Shown: in pieces, positions 26,191 through 34,719 of the stretch | How the letters are laid out: the number at the start of each line of letters is the position of its first letter | How positions within the stretch are numbered: position 1 is the first letter of the stretch | Assembly (NCBI GenBank): GCA_965284645.1 | Contig: OZ260106.1 | Location: forward strand, 2,232,001 to 2,296,000 | Direction of reading: 5' to 3' | Source: JAIBAJ01 sp965284645 | GTDB lineage: Bacteria > Bacteroidota > Bacteroidia > JAIBAJ01 | DNA length: 64,000 bases | Program-made: the position numbers and the translations under genes | Notes under the pieces: model-generated | Databases searched by the model: none | What the model saw: the letters and a program-made list of their open reading frames with translations, nothing else | What the model was told of the DNA's origin: nothing

Positions 26191-26424
26191 GCATTGTGCT
26201 GTGGCCTGGCCCTTGCTTTTCATTCCAGAGTGGTGCTATTGAATACAGGGATGGAAAAATCCTTTCCGTATCCTGTTGTGATTCATTTGGTTTAATAATT
26301 TGATTTACAGGTTTTTAATTAGCTTGTACATGACTAATTCCTAGGCTGTGTTTTGGCTTAATTTCAAGTAAAATCAGACAAATGGCCTAAAGCTTATTTG
26401 AAATGCCACTGTAAAGTATGACAC
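26191..26424. other. Non-coding spacer inside pair 3
   Basis: About 230 bp between the two inverted structured repeats. No ORF with recognisable content, RNA gene or promoter was seen. Confidence 0.5.
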
Positions 26425-26592
26425 CAAAACCCGGGCACGAAGGTTTCGGGCAAGGATAGAGGCAGTCTAGCCCACAGGCATGCGCAGTGGAACGGAGCAG
26501 GCCGAGGACTAGCGCCGAAAGCCTGGCCCTACCGCCCTTGGTAAAGCTTAAGTTTTTCGGGAAAACTGGTTTTGGCGGTAGGGAGCCCGCCA
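26425..26592 (-). repeat. Structured GC-rich repeat, pair 3 right copy
   Basis: Perfect 10-bp outer stem CCCTACCGCC (26527-26536) with GGCGGTAGGG (26574-26583), ending AGCCCGCCAAAG. The inner end CCCGGGCACGAAGG mirrors the inner end of the left copy at 12130-12160. It lies 21 bp from the stop of the trifunctional gene. Confidence 0.8.
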
Positions 26593-26613
26593 AAGAATGA
26601 AAAAAAAATGAAA

Positions 26614-29600
26614 TTATTGATTTGTATTGGCTGAAAGAATCCATACTTTGTTGGACGTGAGTTTCGAGGGATCGACCTCTTTAACTTGGAAACCGTGGGT
26701 TTGAGCAAAAGTTCGTAGCCATTGTCCAGAAATAAAATGGAGTTGGTTTTGGGTTTTATTAAATCCGAAGATTTTGGTGGAAAAAAGCTCGGTAAGCCAG
26801 GTTCCTTTTTGGCGGTTCAATAAGTCGGCATCGCCATCGCGAAGGATGATTTTTCCGTTGGGATTTAGTTTCGTAAATAGTTGTTTTAGAATGGTTTCTT
26901 GCTGTTCGGGCAAAAGGTAATGCAGCACATCGGCCATGATAAACACGTCTGAATTTTCGAAAGTATGCTGCACAATATCGCCTTGTTGAAAGGAAACATT
27001 TCCGGTTTGTGTAGAAATATGTTTGGCAACTTCAATTTTCTCCTCATCGTAATCGAGGCCTAAAATCGTTCTTTCGGGTGATAAAAAGGAAAGCATCCAG
27101 CTCAGAAAACCATATCCACAGCCGATATCCGTTATTTTTCCTGAGAGCGGAACGATTTGATGAAAAGGTTCATAATTGTTTTCGAGGGAGATTTTGATGC
27201 GCGCATACCATTCCAAGATTGGACCTTTGTAGAGGTAGTTTTTGATAAGTTTCTCGCGGTAGTAGCGCGTGGTTTCGAGTTCAAAGCAGAGGGTTCGGTA
27301 TTGTTCACGGAACCATTTACCAATGTTTTTGGCCAGGTCGGCAGGTGTTTCGCCAAAATCATTTAAACCCAAGCCATCTTGCCCCAGTTTATTGGCCTTG
27401 ATTCGAGGCAGGATTTTTAAGGTTATCTCGCCGTTTTTTAATAGGAAATCGCCTTTACTCATGGTGTGGCCTGTTCCGTGGGTAATGATGGGGACAATAT
27501 CCAATTGCAATTCTTGGGCGAGTAAAAAGGCTCCTTTGTGGAAACGTTTCATTTTTCCATCAGGGCTGCGGGTGCCTTCGGGCCAGATTAAAATGCTATA
27601 ACCTTGATCGACAATGGCTTTAAGCTTTTCAACATTATGTTCTATACCATCGGCTACGGGCAAATAGTCGGCGTATTTGATAAAGGTACCGAAAAAGGGA
27701 GAGTTCCAAACCCATTGGTTGGTAAGCAAAATCATGCGTGGCGAAAGCATTTGGATGGTAAGAATATCTAGGAAACTTTGGTGGTTGCTGATAAGGATAG
27801 CTGGTTTTTCGAAGGTTTCGCCTCCTTCGTTGATAATTTTCTTTTTTACATTGGCCATTAAATACACCAAACTTCCGGTGAACCAGGATAAGCAGCGATG
27901 GAAGAACATTTTGGCTGAAGGGGATTTTTGCCGGAGCGCCTTAAATTGGATAAATCCGATGATGTTTAAAATAGAACAGCCAATCAGAAAATAGAAGAAA
28001 GCAATAAAGGAAAGAATAAAGGCAAGGGCGGTGTAAGGCAGGTAATTTTTCTTTTTTCTTTCTAAGGCTAAAAGTCCAAATAGGAAGGGTGAAATGGTAA
28101 AGGAAATAATCAGTACCCCAAGCATCCCAAGTATGGTAACGATGGCAATACTTTGGAGGGCTGGATGTTTGGCAAAGATCAAGACGCCTACACCGATAAG
28201 GGTTGTAAGGGCAGAGAGAAAGATAGAAGATTTAAAGGAAGGAAGGATTTTTTTACCTGTTTTAAATTCTTCGAGTTGTCCACCAAGGACAAAAATGCTG
28301 TAATCGTCGCCCAATCCGAAGAGCAAGGTTCCGATGATGATGTTAACGATATTGAATTTCAGTCCGAAGATTCCCATTAAACCGAGGAGCCAAATCCAGC
28401 TTAAAACCATGGGAAGAAAATTGATCAGGGTAAGTTCAATTCGGCCATAGCTGAGCAGGAGAACCAAAAAAACCAGACCTCCAGCAGCGTAGAGAATGGT
28501 GTTGAAATCCTCGCCTACCAATCGGATGAATTTTTTGGTAAGGTATTGTTTATCGAGAACTATACCGAGTTGAGAATTATTAAGGTCTTCAGCTATTCCT
28601 TCCCGGTTTTTTTCTTCTGTTTTTATTTGGTTAAAGAGGTAGGTATTTCCGTCTTTTTCGTAGAAGAAATCTTTGAAGAAGTTGGATCTGAGCCACTCTT
28701 GGTCTGCTGGGTTTAGTAAGGAAGCTTGGTTTTTAAGGGTTTGAATAAATGGACTAAAAGCATTGGGTTTAAAACCCAGTTTTCGACCGGAAAGGTTGAG
28801 GTTATTTTCTGCCAGTTTAATTTTTTCTGGAGTCCAAAAGGAATTCCATGCGAGTAGTTTGTTGTTTTGTGTGGAATGAGAAGGAATGAGGATGCTAGGA
28901 GAGATAAAATGTTGGATTTGTCCTTTCTGCTGGAAACTAGAAAGTTGAACATCCAATTTTTCATTTTTTTCTAAGGCGGCATCAATGGAGGCGCCTTTAT
29001 TAGCTACAAATAGATTGCGAATAGAATTGGAACTGATAGATTCGAGGTCCTTCTCCGCTAGACGGGTTTTTTCATCCAAAAAATTAACCTTCATCAGGTC
29101 CTTTTCGAAACCAGCTTTGTTAGAGAATAGCGAGAGAAAAAGCGTTGTGGCTAAGACAGAAAGGAGCACCCATTTGTTTTTTTCAAAGGGATAGGAGAGC
29201 CATTCCCCCAATTTGTTTTTGGGAGCAGGGATTCGGTTTTCGTTAAAAAAGAGCGGAAAAATAAAGAGGGTAAACAGGGCGGAAAAGAGCAGGGCAAATC
29301 CAGCATAAAGGCCGAGTTGTTGAAGGGCTTGTGATTTAACCAGGGATAGCGTGAAAAAGGCACCAGCTGTAGTGATGCAGCCAACCGTCATAGGTCGGGC
29401 GATTTCCTTTAGTGTTTTTGAAATGGAACGTTCGTGGTGGAGGTGGGTAATAAAATGCAAGGCATAGTTAATAGCAATTCCAAGAACAATGCTTCCTGCG
29501 GCAATTGCTATTACCGAGATTTCCCCTTTCCACAGGCTAAGGATACCCAGTGAACAGATAGCACCAAATAGTACCGGCAAGAAAAGCAAGAGGGGAACCA

Positions 29601-30438
29601 TAGCCGAGCGAAAGAACCAAACCATTAAGAGTAGGATTAATACCACAGCTAGGATAGAAGTAAGCATGGTATCCTTTTTCATTTGTCGGCTATTTGAAAC
29701 AGCTACAACGGGACCACCATACACTGAACAGTTTGGGAATTTTTTTAAGATTGGTTCAAGTTGGTCGAGGAGCTCTCCATTTTTTTTGGTGTTGTTAGCT
29801 GGAAAGGCAGGAGTAAGAAAGAGGAGGAGGTGTTGGTGGTTTTTAGAAAATATTCGGCCTTCGACCATTTCAAAATTTGCGTCGGGTTGGAGGTTTTTTA
29901 GTTTGTTCCAAGCCAAATATTGCATACCGACAGGGTCAATTGGAAGGTATTGATTGGAAAAGATAGCAATTGGGTTTTCAATTTTTTCTTTTAGTTGAAG
30001 CAAGATTGAATCAGTGCCAACTTCGGTTAGTAGGGGAGAGTATTGTTGAAGATCTGAATCGGAAAGGAAAAGAGGTAGGTTTCTGTAGAATATAGCTAAG
30101 TATGTTTCAAGCAGGGTGTCAGAGGTTTGATAATCAATTCGTTTGATATAGGGTTTTAATTCTTGGGTTTGCAAAACAGAGTAGAGACTATCTGCTTGCT
30201 GAATCAATAATTCTTCACCTAGGCTATCATGTAGGTGAAAAATGATTTTATCAGAGAAGCCACTTTCGGTGAGAAGTTGAGTGGCAGCGGTTGTGGTAGA
30301 GTCTTGCGGAACGAAGGCAGAAATATCTTCATTAAGCACCAAGTTTTTCAGTTGGTAAATGGAAGAAAGCAGACATAAAAGGCTTATTCCGATAAAGAAT
30401 AGTCGTTTGTTTTTTATAAAATTCCAGATGCTTTCCAC
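26614..30438 (-). CDS. MMPL transporter / acyltransferase / SAM methyltransferase fusion
   Basis: A 1274-residue three-part protein. Residues about 1-760 form an MMPL/RND-type exporter: two repeats, each with a large outer loop and a block of five or six helices (second block includes FGDDYSIFV). Residues about 840-1040 are a PlsC-like lysophospholipid acyltransferase with NHQSFLD and EGTRS. The last about 190 residues are a class I methyltransferase (ITDIGCGYGFLSW, QGDIV, ADVLHYLLP). This same order is known in Bacteroidota, and the separate parts occur in aryl-polyene/flexirubin-type pigment clusters, so export and modification of a lipid is likely. No pigment genes are adjacent. Start: GTG at 30438, because a TTG at 30456 falls inside the promoter-like box. 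Confidence 0.88.
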   Translation of the reverse strand: MESIWNFIKNKRLFFIGISLLCLLSSIYQLKNLVLNEDISAFVPQDSTTTAATQLLTESGFSDKIIFHLHDSLGEELLIQQADSLYSVLQTQELKPYIKRIDYQTSDTLLETYLAIFYRNLPLFLSDSDLQQYSPLLTEVGTDSILLQLKEKIENPIAIFSNQYLPIDPVGMQYLAWNKLKNLQPDANFEMVEGRIFSKNHQHLLLFLTPAFPANNTKKNGELLDQLEPILKKFPNCSVYGGPVVAVSNSRQMKKDTMLTSILAVVLILLLMVWFFRSAMVPLLLFLPVLFGAICSLGILSLWKGEISVIAIAAGSIVLGIAINYALHFITHLHHERSISKTLKEIARPMTVGCITTAGAFFTLSLVKSQALQQLGLYAGFALLFSALFTLFIFPLFFNENRIPAPKNKLGEWLSYPFEKNKWVLLSVLATTLFLSLFSNKAGFEKDLMKVNFLDEKTRLAEKDLESISSNSIRNLFVANKGASIDAALEKNEKLDVQLSSFQQKGQIQHFISPSILIPSHSTQNNKLLAWNSFWTPEKIKLAENNLNLSGRKLGFKPNAFSPFIQTLKNQASLLNPADQEWLRSNFFKDFFYEKDGNTYLFNQIKTEEKNREGIAEDLNNSQLGIVLDKQYLTKKFIRLVGEDFNTILYAAGGLVFLVLLLSYGRIELTLINFLPMVLSWIWLLGLMGIFGLKFNIVNIIIGTLLFGLGDDYSIFVLGGQLEEFKTGKKILPSFKSSIFLSALTTLIGVGVLIFAKHPALQSIAIVTILGMLGVLIISFTISPFLFGLLALERKKKNYLPYTALAFILSFIAFFYFLIGCSILNIIGFIQFKALRQKSPSAKMFFHRCLSWFTGSLVYLMANVKKKIINEGGETFEKPAILISNHQSFLDILTIQMLSPRMILLTNQWVWNSPFFGTFIKYADYLPVADGIEHNVEKLKAIVDQGYSILIWPEGTRSPDGKMKRFHKGAFLLAQELQLDIVPIITHGTGHTMSKGDFLLKNGEITLKILPRIKANKLGQDGLGLNDFGETPADLAKNIGKWFREQYRTLCFELETTRYYREKLIKNYLYKGPILEWYARIKISLENNYEPFHQIVPLSGKITDIGCGYGFLSWMLSFLSPERTILGLDYDEEKIEVAKHISTQTGNVSFQQGDIVQHTFENSDVFIMADVLHYLLPEQQETILKQLFTKLNPNGKIILRDGDADLLNRQKGTWLTELFSTKIFGFNKTQNQLHFISGQWLRTFAQTHGFQVKEVDPSKLTSNKVWILSANTNQ

Positions 30439-30453
30439 TGTCGAATCGAGAGG

Positions 30454-30461
30454 CAAAGATA
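30454..30461 (-). promoter_or_regulatory. Promoter -7 box (TATCTTTG) for the fusion gene
   Basis: Exact TAnnTTTG on the minus strand, 15 nt before the GTG at 30438. The longer ORF start at 30456 overlaps it and is therefore unlikely. Confidence 0.5.
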
Positions 30462-30524
30462 AATTGGAAAGGAGAGAAATGGAAGATTATGCTGGATAAT
30501 ACTTGTGAAATTCCGCTATAGCAT

Positions 30525-30532
30525 TAATTTTG
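30525..30532 (+). promoter_or_regulatory. Promoter -7 box (TAATTTTG) for the nucleotidyltransferase gene
   Basis: Exact TAnnTTTG with TTG at 30503-30505, 19 nt upstream. It covers the TTG at 30530, favouring the ATG at 30551 as start. Confidence 0.55.
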
Positions 30533-30550
30533 CGCACCTATGGAAGGATA

Positions 30551-31591
30551 ATGTCAGCATTTAGTCGAAAGGAGCAAATCATACTATTGGAATCAGGCTT
30601 GGCTGAAGGGGAGGATGAATCTTTCAAGAAGTTCCAGATTTGGGCTGATGGGCAGGATTATAACAAAGAATTCTCGCATACTGAATATCGATTGGTTCCT
30701 TATTTATGGTATAGACATAAGGCTAGGTTTAAGGGGCACCCTATTTATGATCGTTTTCAAGGCGTTTATAAGCGCACCTTATTTCATAATTCACGTTTAT
30801 TAAAGTCGGGAATTGAGGTAAGTCAACTTTTAGATAAGGCTTCCATTTCACATGCATTTGTAAAGGGTTTGAATTTCATGGTCAAGGTTTATCCTTCATG
30901 GGGTACAAGGCCAATGAACGATATGGATTTATTGGTTTATGAAAAGGATTTGGATAGAGCCAGCCAAGTTTTGGAGCGAGCGGGTTATGTAGCCAAGAAG
31001 CAAATGAAAATGGTTAAGCTTCTAAATAAAAATTCTATTGGTTTTGTTTCAAAGTTTGGGATAGGTGTGGATTTGCATATTCGGCCGGTTGCCTTTCCGG
31101 TAAAGGGGTTCGATGCCAACTATTTTCTTACAGATATTGATATTGTAGAAACACCACTAGGGGAATTACCTGTATTAAATTTAAGAAAAGCGGTAGAGTT
31201 TACTATATTAAATGGCCTATTGGAAACAGATGGGCATTGGTTGCTGGATATTGAATTAGCAAATCCTAAATCGCAATTTGTTGCAGATTTTTTATCGAAA
31301 TTGAACAACAATGAGCAGCTTCGATCCATGGTTAACTATCGATTGAATTTGTTTGAAAAAAGGGAAGATCAAACCCATGCCTCTCGATTAATACCCAAGG
31401 CTTATATAGCTTTGCTTTCCAATCGATTGAAGGACAATCCTGAAAGGTTTAGGTTATTGAATTTCTATTGGTATATGGCCATGAAGGGAGGTTTTTTTTC
31501 AAATCCTTATTTCAGTTTAAAGTATTATCTAGTTTATTTCAGTTATACCCTCTTATGGATAGCCGAAAAGCTAGATGGAAAGAAAAAATAG
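30551..31591 (+). CDS. Nucleotidyltransferase family protein (NTP_transf_5-like)
   Basis: A 346-residue cytoplasmic protein. The core is HAFVKGLNFMVKVYP, then TRPMNDMDLLVYEKDLDRA, the family hallmark with two Asp that would bind metal, followed by VDLHIRPVAF. Family members occur beside peptide-modification and surface-polysaccharide loci, and their chemistry is not established. Here it has no such neighbours: it is divergent from the MMPL fusion gene and followed by the receiver-protein operon. Assignment to the family is good; a function is not claimed. Confidence 0.8.
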   Translation: MSAFSRKEQIILLESGLAEGEDESFKKFQIWADGQDYNKEFSHTEYRLVPYLWYRHKARFKGHPIYDRFQGVYKRTLFHNSRLLKSGIEVSQLLDKASISHAFVKGLNFMVKVYPSWGTRPMNDMDLLVYEKDLDRASQVLERAGYVAKKQMKMVKLLNKNSIGFVSKFGIGVDLHIRPVAFPVKGFDANYFLTDIDIVETPLGELPVLNLRKAVEFTILNGLLETDGHWLLDIELANPKSQFVADFLSKLNNNEQLRSMVNYRLNLFEKREDQTHASRLIPKAYIALLSNRLKDNPERFRLLNFYWYMAMKGGFFSNPYFSLKYYLVYFSYTLLWIAEKLDGKKK

Positions 31592-31635
31592 GCTGGAAAT
31601 ATTGGATAGAACAATAATTTAAACTTTTTTTATCG

Positions 31636-31643
31636 TAGTTTTG
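31636..31643 (+). promoter_or_regulatory. Promoter -7 box (TAGTTTTG) for the receiver/hpt/adk/obg operon
   Basis: Exact TAnnTTTG, 32 nt before the ATG at 31676 and 45 bp after the preceding stop. No clear -33 element. Confidence 0.4.
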
Positions 31644-31675
31644 TCCAAATTCAAACTCAAAATTTATTAATCGGT

Positions 31676-32197
31676 ATGTCGGAAATAAAGCGTGTTTTTT
31701 TGGTTGATGATGAACCATTGCAACTTGAAATGTTTAAGGATCATTTAAGTTCAAAGACCAAATTTGAATTTTTTACATTTGAGACAGGCGAAGATGCCTT
31801 GGCTAAGTTATTAGAATTAAAACCACAGTTGGTTTTTTTGGATTATGAACTAAATAGCATCAATCCTAAGGCAAAGAATGGTTTGGAGGTGTTAAAGGAG
31901 ATTAAGAAATTGGCACCGGAAGTTGAAGTGGTGATGATTAGTGGACAAGAGAAGATAGAGATTGCAGTAAATACCATGCGTTATGGAGCTTTTGATTATA
32001 TAGTAAAAAGTGAGAGTGCCTTTCATCGTTCGGAGAATGCTATTTTTAATATTATCCGCAGTTTGAAATTGCAACATGATGCTTCTTTTTATAAAAAGCT
32101 ATCGCTTGGATTTGCCATAGCAATGGCTATCATGATTGTTTTAGTTATTGTTTTGAAATTTATGGGATATATAAATCCATTTCCTACTTGGTCATAG
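31676..32197 (+). CDS. Membrane-anchored response-regulator receiver protein
   Basis: A 173-residue protein with a full receiver domain (residues 1-125): acidic pair in FLVDDE, phospho-acceptor Asp in LVFLDYEL, switch Ser in VVMISGQ and conserved Lys in DYIVKSESA. In place of an output domain it has a single transmembrane helix (about 144-166, LGFAIAMAIMIVLVIVLKFMG) and a very short tail NPFPTWS. The receiver domain should therefore sit at the cytoplasmic face of the inner membrane. No kinase is adjacent. Twelve bp downstream starts another small one-helix protein, and the pair heads an operon with hpt, adk and obg. It may act as a phosphate sink or recruit a partner to the membrane; this is inference. 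Confidence 0.85.
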   Translation: MSEIKRVFLVDDEPLQLEMFKDHLSSKTKFEFFTFETGEDALAKLLELKPQLVFLDYELNSINPKAKNGLEVLKEIKKLAPEVEVVMISGQEKIEIAVNTMRYGAFDYIVKSESAFHRSENAIFNIIRSLKLQHDASFYKKLSLGFAIAMAIMIVLVIVLKFMGYINPFPTWS

Positions 32198-32209
32198 TGA
32201 TAAATAGAT

Positions 32210-32536
32210 ATGGAAGGAAATGAGGTAGAAAAGTCAGCGGAAAAAGACGCTGGGGAAAAACCTAGAATACGGGCATCTGAAAAGGCGGAGCGGAAGTTTA
32301 AGTTTTCTAATAAGATAAAATACAAGAAGCCACCAAGTTTAAGACGGAAGATAAAGAAACGTTTTAATAAGTATAAAACTTATGCCTTAATGATAATGAT
32401 AGGTGTAATCATTATAGGCTTTTTATTTATGGCTGTTGATTTGGCTATTAAGCAAAACCAAGAAAATTTGAACATGCAGAAGCAGAAGCGAATTCAAAAG
32501 ATTTTAGAGCAAGAGGAAAGAAACAAAAAGTTTTAG
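32210..32536 (+). CDS. Small basic single-helix membrane protein
   Basis: A 108-residue protein not assigned to a family. The N-terminal 55 residues are highly charged, first acidic then strongly basic (KFKFSNKIKYKKPPSLRRKIKKRF), next comes a transmembrane helix (about 60-82) and then a Gln/Lys-rich tail likely to be helical (NQENLNMQKQKRIQKILEQ). The basic side next to the helix is probably cytoplasmic. It lies 12 bp after the membrane-anchored receiver protein and 42 bp before hpt, so it is probably co-expressed and may be a partner of the receiver protein. Confidence 0.7.
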   Translation: MEGNEVEKSAEKDAGEKPRIRASEKAERKFKFSNKIKYKKPPSLRRKIKKRFNKYKTYALMIMIGVIIIGFLFMAVDLAIKQNQENLNMQKQKRIQKILEQEERNKKF

Positions 32537-32578
32537 GGTTTGCCCTTTTATCTATTATCTTCGCAACCTTTAATTTTC

Positions 32579-33121
32579 ATGAAGGATAAGCCTATCTACA
32601 TTCATAATTCCAGATTTAAGCCAGCTATCAGCGAAGAACGTATACTTGAGGTAATTCGTGGTATGGCCAATGATTTAAATAGAGATCTTGGTGACAAGAA
32701 ACCTTTGTTTTTATCTGTTTTGAATGGAGCCTTTTTGTTTACTGCTGATTTAATTAAGCATTTTAATTCAGAGTGTGAGATTTCGTTTGTGAAACTGGCG
32801 TCCTATTCAGGAACAGAAAGTGGAACATTGAAAAGTTTGATAGGATTAAGTGAGAACATTTCAGGAAGGAATATAGTAATTTTAGAGGACATTATTGATT
32901 CAGGAGCAACTGTAGAAGCCTTGTTGGAAGAGCTGAAGGAGAAAAATCCTGCTTCTGTGAAAATAGCCGCCTTAATTTTCAAACCCGAAGCATTTAAACG
33001 CAACTTTTCAATCGATTATGTAGGTCTAAAAATTCCAAATGATTTCATAGTTGGATATGGAATGGACTATGATGGACTAGGCCGAAATCTTCGAGATATT
33101 TATGTTATAGACCCCGAATAA
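32579..33121 (+). CDS. hpt: Hypoxanthine phosphoribosyltransferase
   Basis: Salvages hypoxanthine and guanine to IMP and GMP. The 180-residue protein carries the PRPP loop VILEDIIDSGATVEALLEEL, FLSVLNGAFLFTADLI, and KIPNDFIVGYGMDYDGLGRNL that closes the active site. The ATG at 32579 starts MKDKPIYIHN; the TTG at 32540 adds 13 unconserved residues. It is followed 9 bp later by adk, so purine salvage and adenylate balancing are co-transcribed. Confidence 0.95.
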   Translation: MKDKPIYIHNSRFKPAISEERILEVIRGMANDLNRDLGDKKPLFLSVLNGAFLFTADLIKHFNSECEISFVKLASYSGTESGTLKSLIGLSENISGRNIVILEDIIDSGATVEALLEELKEKNPASVKIAALIFKPEAFKRNFSIDYVGLKIPNDFIVGYGMDYDGLGRNLRDIYVIDPE

Positions 33122-33130
33122 CCAAACTAC

Positions 33131-33700
33131 ATGCTTAACATTGTTTTGTTCGGCCCTCCAGGCGCTGGTAAAGGAACCCAAAGTGAAAACATAATTAAAA
33201 AATATGGCTTAGTGCACTTAAGTACAGGCGATATTTTTCGTTTTAACATTAAGAATGAAACTCCGCTTGGGAATTTAGCCAAGAGTTTTATGGACAAGGG
33301 TGAATTGGTTCCGGATGAAGTAACCATTCGAATGCTAGAAAGTGAAGTGCAAAAGCATGCCAGACCCAAAGGATTCATTTTTGATGGCTTTCCTAGAACA
33401 TCCGCCCAAGCTGAAGCCTTGGATGTGTTTTTGGAATCAAAAGGAACTGCCATTTCTTTAATGATTGCTTTAGAAGTGCCCGAGAATGAATTAGTAACTC
33501 GTTTACTACTTCGTGGAAAGGATAGTGGCCGACCAGATGACCAAAATGAAGAAATAATCCATAACAGGATTCGTGAATACAATAAGAAAACAGCTCCTTT
33601 GAAGGACTTCTATACTAAACAAGGAAAGTTCCGTGGAATAAACGGAATCGGAAGTATTGAAGAGATCTTTTCAAGGATTTGTGACCAAATTGGTTACTAA
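33131..33700 (+). CDS. adk: Adenylate kinase (short, LID-less type)
   Basis: Interconverts ATP, ADP and AMP. The 189-residue protein shows the P-loop FGPPGAGKGTQ, the AMP site STGDIFRFNI (with R), FDGFPRTSAQAEAL and the GKDSGRPDD segment with short lid. It lacks a zinc-binding lid, as expected for Bacteroidota. In many Bacteroidota hpt, adk and obg sit in this order, which supports all three assignments. Confidence 0.96.
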   Translation: MLNIVLFGPPGAGKGTQSENIIKKYGLVHLSTGDIFRFNIKNETPLGNLAKSFMDKGELVPDEVTIRMLESEVQKHARPKGFIFDGFPRTSAQAEALDVFLESKGTAISLMIALEVPENELVTRLLLRGKDSGRPDDQNEEIIHNRIREYNKKTAPLKDFYTKQGKFRGINGIGSIEEIFSRICDQIGY

Positions 33701-33720
33701 TTTTTTAATACTTTTTTATT

Positions 33721-34719
33721 ATGACCTCCAATTTCGTAGATTACGTTAAGATTTGTTGCAGAAGCGGAAAGGGAGGAGGGGGAAGTACCCACTTTCACCG
33801 AGATAAATTAACGGCTAAAGGTGGTCCTGATGGTGGAGATGGTGGTCGCGGAGGACATATTATCCTTCGAGGAAATGCGCAATTATGGACCTTACTTCAT
33901 TTGAAATATATGAAACATGTCATTGCCGAGCCAGGAGGAAGTGGAAGTGGTATGTTGAAAACCGGAAAGGATGGGAAAGATGTAATTTTGGAAGTACCCT
34001 TAGGTACAGTTGCAAAAGTCGCTGATACTGAAGAAGTATTGTTCGAAATAACCGTAGATGGGGAAGAGCGGATATTAACGCCTGGAGGGAGAGGTGGATT
34101 GGGAAACAATCATTTTAAAACCTCGACCAGACAAACCCCTCGATTTTCACAGCCTGGAGAACCAGGGAGAGAAGATTGGAATATTTTGGAACTAAAAGTT
34201 CTTGCCGATGTTGGTTTGGTTGGATTCCCGAATGCAGGAAAATCGACTCTTCTTAGTGTGGTAAGCGCAGCAAAGCCTGAAATTGCTAATTATCCTTTTA
34301 CAACCTTGGTGCCGAATTTAGGTATAGTTAAATACAGAGATTACCGGTCATTCATAATGGCAGATATTCCTGGAATCATTGAAGGAGCCCATGAAGGAAA
34401 AGGATTGGGTACGAGATTCTTAAAGCACATTGAACGAAATTCATTGTTGCTTTTTATGGTTCCGGCTGATGCTCCAAGTATAAAAAAAGAATACAAGGTA
34501 CTCGAAAAGGAATTAAAATTATACAATCCAGAACTGTTGCACAAGGATAGAATTTTAGCTATTTCTAAATCAGATTTGTTGGATGAAGAATTGGAAGGAA
34601 TGTTGAAGAAGGAGCTTCCAAGAGGAATTCCGCATATTTTTATTTCTTCTCACACAGGAAAGGGAATACCGCAATTGAAAGATTTAATTTGGAAAAATCT
34701 TAATCCCGGAAATGTCTAA
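33721..34719 (+). CDS. obg: GTPase Obg/CgtA
   Basis: A ribosome-associated GTPase for 50S maturation and stress control. The 332-residue protein has the glycine-rich Obg fold (residues 1-155; KGGGGSTHFHRD, GGPDGGDGGRGG) and the G domain: G1 GFPNAGKST at about 167, G2 NYPFTTL, G3 DIPGIIEGAHEGKGLG and G4-type SKSDL. The C-terminal variable extension of some species is absent. It ends the operon; its stop overlaps the opposing FKBP gene stop by 4 bp (CTAA). Confidence 0.97.
   Translation: MTSNFVDYVKICCRSGKGGGGSTHFHRDKLTAKGGPDGGDGGRGGHIILRGNAQLWTLLHLKYMKHVIAEPGGSGSGMLKTGKDGKDVILEVPLGTVAKVADTEEVLFEITVDGEERILTPGGRGGLGNNHFKTSTRQTPRFSQPGEPGREDWNILELKVLADVGLVGFPNAGKSTLLSVVSAAKPEIANYPFTTLVPNLGIVKYRDYRSFIMADIPGIIEGAHEGKGLGTRFLKHIERNSLLLFMVPADAPSIKKEYKVLEKELKLYNPELLHKDRILAISKSDLLDEELEGMLKKELPRGIPHIFISSHTGKGIPQLKDLIWKNLNPGNV

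Noticed and set aside
25994..26191. Short frames in and around the structured repeats (also 12089-12301, 12259-12576, 26387-26644, 52013-52457, 61858-62085)
   Set aside because: They recur because the GC-rich repeat sequence lacks stop codons in some frames; the translations are just repeat copies and not conserved proteins.
29489..29953. 154-residue plus-strand frame inside the MMPL fusion gene
   Set aside because: Opposite-strand shadow of transmembrane codons, with no independent start signals.
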